Assembly: GCF_900105055.1 (NCBI RefSeq)
Contig: NZ_FNTA01000004.1
Coordinates: 1,550,001-1,614,000, forward strand
Source of the DNA: Amycolatopsis lurida
Lineage (GTDB): Bacteria > Actinomycetota > Actinomycetes > Mycobacteriales > Pseudonocardiaceae
Direction of reading: 5' to 3'
Length of the DNA: 64,000 bases
In this document: piece by piece, positions 58,411-64,000 of the stretch
Layout: each line of letters starts with the position of its first letter
Position numbering within the stretch: position 1 is the stretch's first letter
Translations under genes and position numbers: made by a program
Notes under the pieces: model-generated
Told to the model about the DNA's origin: nothing
The model's input: only the letters and a program-made list of their open reading frames with translations
The model's database searches: none

Positions 58411-59124
58411 TCACAGCGCGGAAGGCGACAGCTCCACGAAGAACTGGGCGGAACCCGGGCGGATCACGGTGAGGACGGCCTCGATCACGGTTCCGTCCTC
58501 CGCCCGGGTTTCCCTGCGGCGCCGCAGGGTCGGCACGCCGGCCTCGCTGTCGAGCAGCTCCGCGTCCCCCGCGTCGAGCAGCACCGGATCGAGATAGACC
58601 CGGACCGGGCCCAGCGCGATCTTCTTCGCCGCGAAATACCGCAGGCTGACGAACTCCGCGAGATCCTCGTCGAGCAGGTTCGGCGCGACCGAGAAGAGAA
58701 TCGCGTGCCGTTCGACGGTGCGCGGCCGCTCCTGGAGGTCGAGTTTGACGCGGACCAGCTCGACGACCGCGGAATCCGGGTCCGCGCCGGGGATCTCGAC
58801 GACCGCGTCTCCTGCCCGCACGATCCGCTGGGACACCACCTCGTGCCTGCCGGGAACGCCTTTCCCGGCCGCTCCCGGTGCGGTGAAGTTCAGCAGGTTG
58901 ATCTGCTGCCGGAAGTCGGCGACGAACGTTCCGTGCCGTCGCCTCCGCACGACGAGCCCGGCATTGGCCAGCTCGTTGAGGGCGCGCTGCGCGGTGGCCC
59001 GGCTGACCCCGTACTGGCTCTGCAGCTCCGCTTCGGCGGGCAACCGCGCGCCGGGCGGGAGGTCGCCGCGCTGGATCTTCTCCTCCAGCTCACGCCGGAT
59101 CTTCAGGTGCAGCGGCGTGGCCAT
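58411..59124 (-). CDS. GntR/HutC-family regulator with UTRA domain
   Basis: 237 residues from ATG 59124, a leaderless start (TATGGT ends 6 nt upstream). Winged helix: LKIRRELEEKIQRGDLPPGARLPAEAELQSQYGVSRATAQRALNELANAGLVVRRRRHGTFVA (residues 4-70). A UTRA ligand domain with NLLDEDLAEFVSL and VYLDPVLLDAGDAELL fills the rest. It probably represses itself and the divergent oxidoreductase gene through the palindrome in between; the ligand may be the substrate of that oxidase. Confidence 0.92.
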   Translation of the reverse strand: MATPLHLKIRRELEEKIQRGDLPPGARLPAEAELQSQYGVSRATAQRALNELANAGLVVRRRRHGTFVADFRQQINLLNFTAPGAAGKGVPGRHEVVSQRIVRAGDAVVEIPGADPDSAVVELVRVKLDLQERPRTVERHAILFSVAPNLLDEDLAEFVSLRYFAAKKIALGPVRVYLDPVLLDAGDAELLDSEAGVPTLRRRRETRAEDGTVIEAVLTVIRPGSAQFFVELSPSAL

Positions 59125-59130
59125 GCTCTG

Positions 59131-59200
59131 ACCATACAAATCGTGATTCGATCGGTCAATCGGCGGATTGACCGGCCTATTGTCGTTTTGTACGGTCAAT
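59131..59200. promoter_or_regulatory. divergent mirror-image promoters around a GntR operator
   Basis: Operator CGGTCAATC-GGCG-GATTGACCG (59153-59174), with a third half-site CGGTCAAT at 59193-59200. Both arms contain a TTGACC -35 box. On the plus strand TTGACC (59168-59173), 17-nt spacer, TACGGT (59191-59196); on the minus strand TTGACC (59159-59154), 17-nt spacer, TATGGT (59136-59131). One bound dimer would cover both -35 boxes. Confidence 0.75.
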
Positions 59201-59222
59201 TGCGAACCCGAAGGGAGTGCGC

Positions 59223-60377
59223 ATGAAGATCGTCGTCGTCGGCGCCGGAATCATCGGCGCGAGCGTGGCGCGGGCACTCGCCGTCGCCGGGGCGGACGTG
59301 GTGCTGCTGGACCAGCGGGGCCCCGGAAGCGGAACGACCGCCAGGACATTCGCGTGGACCAACGCGAACCGCAAACCCGATCCCGCCTATCAGCGGCTCA
59401 ACATCGCCGGGATGGAAGAACACGAGAAGCTCGCCGGGGAACTCGCCGGTGCGCCGTCGTACTTCCGGAGTGGCGGCCTGCACTGCGCCGACGCGGGCAA
59501 CGAACCGTCGCTGACCGCGAACGTCGAGCTGCTGCGGTCCCGGGGCTACCCGGCCCAGTGGGTCGACCGCGACGAAGCCCGGCGGATCGCCGGTGACGTG
59601 CTGATTCCCGAAGCCACGAAGGCGATCGCGTACTTCCCCACCGAGGGCTACGTACTCCCGGAACGCTTCCTCGCCGCCGTGCTCGGCGATGCCCGCCGAC
59701 ACGGCGCGACGCTGACGATCGGGCAGGTCGTCTCGGTCGGCGAACGGCCGCAGGGCGCGTCGGTCACCCTGGCCGACGGCACCGTGCTCCGCGCCGACCG
59801 GGTCGTGGTCGCCGCCGGCCGGTGGACCGCCGGACTCGCCGCGCGCAGCGGCTTCGACATCCCCATGGTGACCGACGTCCAGCGCGGTTCCCCGATCGTC
59901 GGCCTGCTGGGGTTCGTGCGCTCCCCCGCGATCGGCCTCCGCTGCGTCCTGCACACCCCCGGCCTCAACCTCCGACCCGCCGCGGAGGGTGCCACCGTGG
60001 TGCAAGCGCTCGATCTGAACCCCCTCGTCGACCCCGCGGACGCCGAGGTCGACCGCGACATCACGGCCGCCATCTCCGCGCGGTTCACGGCGGTGACCGG
60101 TCACCCGTCGCCGGACATCGAGTTCCGGGTGGCGATCCGGTCCATGCCCGCGGACGGGCACACCATCGCGGGAAACCCGCCGGAAAGTGCGCGGATCTAC
60201 TTCCTGGTCACCCACAGCGGAATCACCCTCGCCCCGATCCTCGCCCGGCTGACCGCGGCGGAGATCGTCACCGGTACGGGGCAGAACGCCCTCGCCCCCT
60301 TCCGCCCGTCCCGGTTCGCGGGAGCGCCGCGCTCGGATGCGGCGATCGCGCACCCGGTACACCTCGGCGAGCAGTGA
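59223..60377 (+). CDS. FAD-dependent oxidoreductase (DAO family)
   Basis: 384 residues from ATG 59223 (AGGGAG 6 nt upstream). The Rossmann motif IVVVGAGIIGASVARALAVAGADVVLLDQRGPGSGTT binds FAD; the C-terminal GHPSPDIEFRVAIRSMPADGHTIAGNPPESARIYFLVTHSGITLAPILARLTA is the DAO signature with the HSG-type flavin contact. It probably oxidises an amine or D-/N-methyl amino acid. It is controlled by the divergent GntR regulator. Convergent with the SecY homologue 38 bp away, without a clear hairpin. Confidence 0.88.
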   Translation: MKIVVVGAGIIGASVARALAVAGADVVLLDQRGPGSGTTARTFAWTNANRKPDPAYQRLNIAGMEEHEKLAGELAGAPSYFRSGGLHCADAGNEPSLTANVELLRSRGYPAQWVDRDEARRIAGDVLIPEATKAIAYFPTEGYVLPERFLAAVLGDARRHGATLTIGQVVSVGERPQGASVTLADGTVLRADRVVVAAGRWTAGLAARSGFDIPMVTDVQRGSPIVGLLGFVRSPAIGLRCVLHTPGLNLRPAAEGATVVQALDLNPLVDPADAEVDRDITAAISARFTAVTGHPSPDIEFRVAIRSMPADGHTIAGNPPESARIYFLVTHSGITLAPILARLTAAEIVTGTGQNALAPFRPSRFAGAPRSDAAIAHPVHLGEQ

Positions 60378-60415
60378 CTCCCTGCGGTGAACCCGCCGCC
60401 AGGTGAGGCGTCCGC

Positions 60416-61585
60416 TCAGCGGAGGAAAGGTTCGTAGCGCCGTTGCCTTCGCAGCGATTCGATCTGCCGCGTGGTGTCGAGCGAGACACTGACGAGGAAC
60501 ACGAGGACCACCTGCAGCGTCACCCCGGAGACGAGCAGCGTCGGGCCCCCGTCCAGCAGGGCCAGACCGGCGACCGGGATCAGCGCGACCACTCCCGAGC
60601 AGAGCGCTCCGAACGCGAGGACCCGGCGGTTCACGGAATCGAGATATTCGGCGGTCCAGTTCCCCGGCCGGATGCCGGGGACGAAACCGCCCACCCGCAC
60701 CAGTTCGCCCGCCACCTTGGCCATGTCCTGCGCCGCGGCCGCCCGCATGAAGGCGAAGAGGCAGACGAGGACGAAGTAGACCGCGATCCACCCGGGATCC
60801 GCCAGGCCGAGGTAATGCACCAGTACCGACAGCAGGACCGCGGCGACGACGGCCGGACTGTTCGCTTGGGGGAAGCGGAGGGGAACATAGGTCGGTGTCC
60901 CGCCGAAAGCCCGCCTGCCGATCATCCGCTTGGCGTACTGCACCGGGACACGGCGCTGTCCCTGCGCGATGACGATCGTGAGCACCGTGATCGACAGCGT
61001 CACCACGGTCATCACCGCGATCGCGGCCCAGCCCGTCCTTTCGTACAGGCGCAGGAACTCCGCGGGCAGCACCGCCAGGACCTGCGCGAGCAGCAGGATC
61101 CGGACGCCGTCGCCGAAACCGCGGTCGGTGATCACCTCGGTCAGCCGCAGGACCAGCGCGGTGCCCGCGGTCAGGCACGCGACCGCGACGGCCCCTTGTC
61201 CCTCGAGGACGTCCTGGCCGCGAAACACGAGCACCCCGACGGCGCCCACCTGGCCGAGTACGACGACGAGCCGCCGTTGGTACCGCTTCAGCACCCGCGC
61301 ACCGGCTTCACCTTCGGCCCGGAGCGCGGCCAGTCGCGGGATCAGGACGATCAGTCCCCGCAGGAGTCGCGGAGCGGCCAGGCAGGGCAGGACGCCGAAC
61401 GCGAACACCGGCAGGGTGGCCAGGCCGCCGCCGGTGAGGAGGTCGAGGATCCAGCGCAGCGGGTGCTCGGCTTCCGGCGCGCGGACGGTCACATGAGGGG
61501 TGGGCAGGGTCTGGCCCAGCCGGAACAGCACGATCACGCCCAGCGTGACCAGGATCCGGCGGCGGAGGGAGGCTCGCTCGTTCAT
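60416..61585 (-). CDS. SecY-family protein translocase homologue (orphan paralogue)
   Basis: 389 residues from ATG 61585, about 40-50 shorter than canonical SecY. SecY landmarks are kept: RRRILVTLGVIVLFRLGQTLPTPHV at helix 1, LPVFAFGVLPCLAAPRLLRGLIVLIPRLAALRAEGEAGARVLKRYQRR, the cytoplasmic loop RRVPVQYAKRMIGRRAFGGTPTYVPL, FVPGIRPGNWTAEYLDSVNRRV and the C-terminal QIESLRRQRRYEPFL. The standard genes (ribosomal operon, adk, map) are not nearby, nor any accessory Sec gene. Residues of the plug and pore region are strongly changed. It may serve a restricted set of substrates. Confidence 0.82.
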   Translation of the reverse strand: MNERASLRRRILVTLGVIVLFRLGQTLPTPHVTVRAPEAEHPLRWILDLLTGGGLATLPVFAFGVLPCLAAPRLLRGLIVLIPRLAALRAEGEAGARVLKRYQRRLVVVLGQVGAVGVLVFRGQDVLEGQGAVAVACLTAGTALVLRLTEVITDRGFGDGVRILLLAQVLAVLPAEFLRLYERTGWAAIAVMTVVTLSITVLTIVIAQGQRRVPVQYAKRMIGRRAFGGTPTYVPLRFPQANSPAVVAAVLLSVLVHYLGLADPGWIAVYFVLVCLFAFMRAAAAQDMAKVAGELVRVGGFVPGIRPGNWTAEYLDSVNRRVLAFGALCSGVVALIPVAGLALLDGGPTLLVSGVTLQVVLVFLVSVSLDTTRQIESLRRQRRYEPFLR

Positions 61586-61643
61586 CGTGAGGATCACGTT
61601 AGGAACGAGCGATGAAATTACGATGACACCGTTCGTCAGCGGG

Positions 61644-62657
61644 TCACAACAGCGGCGCCCTCGACAGTGCCTCCCGCACCTTGCCGAGCACCTCGTCCGC
61701 CGTCCCCTCCGCGGTGCATCCGGCGGCCTGGCGATGTCCGCCGCCGCCCAGCTCCCCGGCGGCCGCCGAGACGTCGACGCCGCCCGCCGAGCGGAGCGAG
61801 ACCGTCCATCGCCGCCGCGGCCCGATCGGCTCGGCTTCCTTGAGCACCACGGCGACGCCGGCCTCGCGAGTGGACCGGACGACGTCGATGACCGCTTCGA
61901 CCTCCTCGGCACGCACGGACCGCGCGGCGTCAAGGGTCACCACGGCGTGCGCCAGGCCGAAGCCGCGTGCCTCGTCCGGCTCGAGCCGGGCACCCGCGAG
62001 GACGTCCGACAGCATCGGCAACCACGCGAACGGGTGGTCGTCGACGATCTCGCGGACCACCTTGTCCGGGTCCACACCGGCTTCGAGCAGCTTCGCGGCC
62101 ATCAGATGGGTCGACGGCCGTGCCCGGCGGAACCCGCTCGTGTCGGTGACGAGCCCGGCGTACAGACAGCGCGCGATCGGCTCGTCGAGCTCGGCGCCGA
62201 GCTCGGCCAGCAACGCGAAGACCAGGACGGCGGTGGCTTCGGCGGTGTCGTCGACGACGTGGTGCGTGCCGTAGAAGACGTTGGACGCGTGGTGGTCGAT
62301 CACCAGGACGTCGCCGCCCGCCGCACGGACGGCGTCCACCCGCGGCGCGAGCTTCCCCAGCCTGCCCGGGGTGGGCGTATCGAGCGCGACCAGCAGCTGT
62401 TCACTCTCCGGCAGCTCGCTCGCCGGGACGAAGAGCCCGCCGACGTCCAGGCTCCGGAGGGTTTCGGGCATCTCCTCGGGCTCGCCGACCGAGACACGGA
62501 CCTTGACACCGCCACGCAACTGGAGCGCCCGGCCCAGCGCCAGCGCGCTGCCGAGCGCGTCGGCGTCCGGGCGGACATGGCCGAGCAAGGTCACGTCGTT
62601 CGCGCGCGCCAGCAGGGCGGCGGCTTCCTTCAGGTTCGGCACAGGAGTCGCTGTCAC
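61644..62657 (-). CDS. nrnA: DHH-family oligoribonuclease/pAp phosphatase
   Basis: 337 residues from GTG 62657. DHH motifs: HVRPDADALGSALALGRAL, LVALDTP, VIDHHASNVFYG, and TDTSGFRRA; the DHHA1 domain ends with GELGGGGHRQAAGC. It degrades short oligoribonucleotides and dephosphorylates pAp. Leaderless start from TAGCTT (minus strand 62671-62666, 8 nt upstream) in a 25-bp bidirectional promoter shared with the next gene. In most actinobacteria it lies beside rbfA and dinF; the MATE gene is 3.3 kb away here, behind the GntR/oxidase/SecY insertion. Confidence 0.94.
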   Translation of the reverse strand: MTATPVPNLKEAAALLARANDVTLLGHVRPDADALGSALALGRALQLRGGVKVRVSVGEPEEMPETLRSLDVGGLFVPASELPESEQLLVALDTPTPGRLGKLAPRVDAVRAAGGDVLVIDHHASNVFYGTHHVVDDTAEATAVLVFALLAELGAELDEPIARCLYAGLVTDTSGFRRARPSTHLMAAKLLEAGVDPDKVVREIVDDHPFAWLPMLSDVLAGARLEPDEARGFGLAHAVVTLDAARSVRAEEVEAVIDVVRSTREAGVAVVLKEAEPIGPRRRWTVSLRSAGGVDVSAAAGELGGGGHRQAAGCTAEGTADEVLGKVREALSRAPLL

Positions 62658-62665
62658 AATCAGTC

Positions 62666-62675
62666 AAGCTACGCT
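62666..62675. promoter_or_regulatory. overlapping bidirectional -10 element
   Basis: AAGCTACGCT contains TACGCT (62670-62675) for the plus strand and TAGCTT (62671-62666) for the minus strand; they share the central TA. Start codons follow 7 and 8 nt away. The whole gap between the two genes is 25 bp. Confidence 0.6.
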
Positions 62676-62682
62676 CTACCGG

Positions 62683-63729
62683 ATGTCCGAGTACGCGATC
62701 CTGGTCTACCCGTCCGCCAACCGGGTCTACACCGACTCCACTCCGGCCCTGCTGCGCGCGGAGCTGGCGGTGTTCGGTCTGTCCGCCTTGGAGACCGAGG
62801 TCTCCGAGATCGGCGAGACGGAACTCGGCGGCGTCGGCTACCTCACCTTCACCACGCCCGCCCCGCTGAGCGAACGCGATCTCGCGCTCCTGTCGAACCT
62901 TTCCGCGCTGTACGCGCTGTTCGAACTCGGCGACGGCGTCCTGAAGCCGGTGACGATCAGCCCGCTCGCGAACTTCGACTCGGATCTGCTCACCATCCAG
63001 AAGTACCCGGGCAAGACGAACGAGCTGTTCACCAAACTGCTCGTCAACGTCACCCTGATGTCGACGGCGAACCCGGCCGCGATGCTGGACACGCCGCTGC
63101 ATCTGCTCGATCCGCTCTGCGGCCGCGGGACCACGCTGAACCAGGCGATGATGTACGGCTTCGACGCGACCGGCCTCGACGTCGACGGCAAGGACTTCGA
63201 CTCCTACGAGCTGTTCGTCAAGACCTGGCTGAAGCAGAAGCGGATCAAGCACAGCGCCGAGTCCGGTCAGGTGCGCCGCAACAAGGTCCGCCTCGGCAGG
63301 CGGCTCGACATCGGTTTCGGGATCACCAAGGAGCGGTACAAGGCGGGTGACGTCCGCAAGCTGAGCTACCTCAACTGCGACACGCTCACCACCGACGAAC
63401 TGCTGCGGCCGAACTCGGTGGACCTCATCGTCACCGATGCCCCGTACGGCGTGCAGCACGGCAGCCACCGCACGCAGGACGCGTCGCTCGCGCGCAGCCC
63501 GCGCGACCTGCTCGCGGCCGCGGTCCCGGTGTGGACGCGGGTGCTGCGGCCCGGCGGCGCACTCGGCATCTCCTGGAACACCAACGTCGCGCCCCGCGAG
63601 GAACTCGCCGCGATCCTGGACAAGGCCGGGCTCGAAGTCCGTGAGGACGGCCCGTTCGCGGAGTTCGCGCACCGGGTGGACCAGGCGATCGTGCGGGACC
63701 TGATCGTCGCGGCGAAACCCGCCCACTGA
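62683..63729 (+). CDS. SAM-dependent nucleic-acid methyltransferase (Trm11/TrmG10-like)
   Basis: 348 residues from ATG 62683, a leaderless start. The N-terminal 130 residues resemble a THUMP-like/substrate region (YAILVYPSANRVYTDSTPALLRAELAVFGL...). The methyltransferase half has motif I HLLDPLCGRGTTLNQAMMYGFDATGLDVDGKDF and the catalytic motif IV LIVTDAPYGVQHG, a (D/N)-A-P-Y variant of D-P-P-Y used by N2-guanine and N-amino methyltransferases, followed by LRPGGALGISWNTNVAPRE. tRNA guanine is the most likely target. A family A palindrome follows 29 bp after the stop. Confidence 0.85.
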   Translation: MSEYAILVYPSANRVYTDSTPALLRAELAVFGLSALETEVSEIGETELGGVGYLTFTTPAPLSERDLALLSNLSALYALFELGDGVLKPVTISPLANFDSDLLTIQKYPGKTNELFTKLLVNVTLMSTANPAAMLDTPLHLLDPLCGRGTTLNQAMMYGFDATGLDVDGKDFDSYELFVKTWLKQKRIKHSAESGQVRRNKVRLGRRLDIGFGITKERYKAGDVRKLSYLNCDTLTTDELLRPNSVDLIVTDAPYGVQHGSHRTQDASLARSPRDLLAAAVPVWTRVLRPGGALGISWNTNVAPREELAAILDKAGLEVREDGPFAEFAHRVDQAIVRDLIVAAKPAH

Positions 63730-63758
63730 GGGCCCCGATGCGGCCGCAATTTCACGTC

Positions 63759-63810
63759 GGGGTCGTGAGTGGTAAAGAGCGTTAGAACGACCATTGCCAC
63801 TCACGACCCC
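63759..63810. repeat. family A palindrome, copy 5 (imperfect)
   Basis: Left arm GGGGTCGTGAGTGGTAAAGA... (from 63759) and right arm ending GCCACTCACGACCCC (63796-63810), centre AG; a few arm positions near the centre are mismatched. Located after the methyltransferase stop codon. Confidence 0.8.
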
Positions 63811-63883
63811 CGCACAAAGCGCCCAAATCGCGCATGCTGCCAGGCTTGGCGTCCTCACATCGCGAAGCTCGCACCACGCCCCA

Positions 63884-63948
63884 CGCGTTTCGTCCTCTGA
63901 ACGCGGTGGTCGGCATCGCGCACCACCGCATCCGGAGGACGAAACGCG
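63884..63948. terminator. nested hairpin, family H copy
   Basis: Outer arms CGCGTTTCGTCCTC (63884-63897) and GAGGACGAAACGCG (63935-63948), inner arms GCGGTGGT/ACCACCGC near 63903-63929. It ends 3 bp before the stop codon of the partial minus-strand gene, as expected of its terminator. Confidence 0.75.
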
Positions 63949-63951
63949 GGG

Positions 63952-64000
63952 TCAGGCGACGCGTTCCCCCACGAACTTCAGCACGTCCGGCATGATCCCG
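63952..64000 (-). CDS. 3' end of an unidentified gene (rest outside window)
   Basis: The minus strand is open from the right edge to TGA 63954-63952 and encodes the C-terminal residues GIMPDVLKFVGERVA. Codon third positions are all G or C except in Gly and Gly-Glu codons, and a hairpin follows the stop directly. Too short to identify. Confidence 0.55.
   Translation of the reverse strand, partial: GIMPDVLKFVGERVA

Overview
The window is high-GC actinobacterial chromosome, most likely Amycolatopsis or another genus of the Pseudonocardiaceae. The evidence is strong G/C third-position bias, many leaderless genes with a TANNNT box 6-8 nt before GTG or ATG, ThyX, PspA/PspM/ClgR, RNase J and Actino-pnp type features, and a gene order that follows the mycobacterial blocks ftsK-argA-pgsA-clgR-pspA, rnj-dapA-thyX, and dapB-M16-pnp-rpsO-ribF-truB-dinF-nrnA. 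The genus is an inference; no rRNA or tRNA gene is visible here.

Layout. 1-9.5 kb: the end of a DUF58-TgpA transglutaminase operon, DUF3040 protein, DNA polymerase IV, a methyltransferase, an orphan ParA, endonuclease VIII, and adenosine deaminase behind a leader with a small ORF. 9.5-13.5 kb: a probable structured RNA element, an acetyltransferase, pyrD and an orphan allophanate hydrolase. 13.5-20.4 kb: envelope stress block pspM-pspA, an ECF41 sigma factor with its AhpD-like partner, clgR, cinA, pgsA, rimO. 20.4-26.3 kb: argA, a CGNR regulator with a divergent hydrolase/nitroreductase operon, a lipoprotein and ftsK. 26.4-35.3 kb: accessory region with a PlsC-like acyltransferase, a WrbA-like flavoprotein, a three-gene type VII secretion-like module, an EamA exporter, DUF305, an amino-acid permease and a VWA protein. 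35.3-40.9 kb: rnj, dapA, a Ser/Thr kinase, an ACT protein, thyX. 41-46.8 kb: a second accessory region with a self-regulated ribbon-helix-helix protein plus DUF4097, a hairpin cluster, YcaQ-like protein, GtrA, VTT protein and two acetyltransferases. 46.8-58.4 kb: dapB, M16 peptidase, pnp, rpsO, thpR, ribF, truB, MFS and MATE transporters. 58.4-64 kb: GntR with a divergent FAD oxidoreductase, an extra SecY homologue, nrnA, an RNA/DNA methyltransferase and the end of one more gene.

The core minus-strand genes handle RNA decay and maturation (RNase J, PNPase, NrnA, TruB, RimO), lysine/cell-wall precursor synthesis (DapA, DapB) and envelope stress (ClgR, PspA, PspM).

The most unusual content is between genes. 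A palindrome of about 46 bp occurs five times almost intact and once split. 21-bp and 30-bp tandem repeats and a dense hairpin cluster fill gene ends. A leader ORF before add has its stop codon in a 10-bp stem that also holds the add ribosome-binding site. A folded element after add carries a 16-nt complement to the 3' end of 16S rRNA. Several divergent promoter/operator arrangements are unusually clear.
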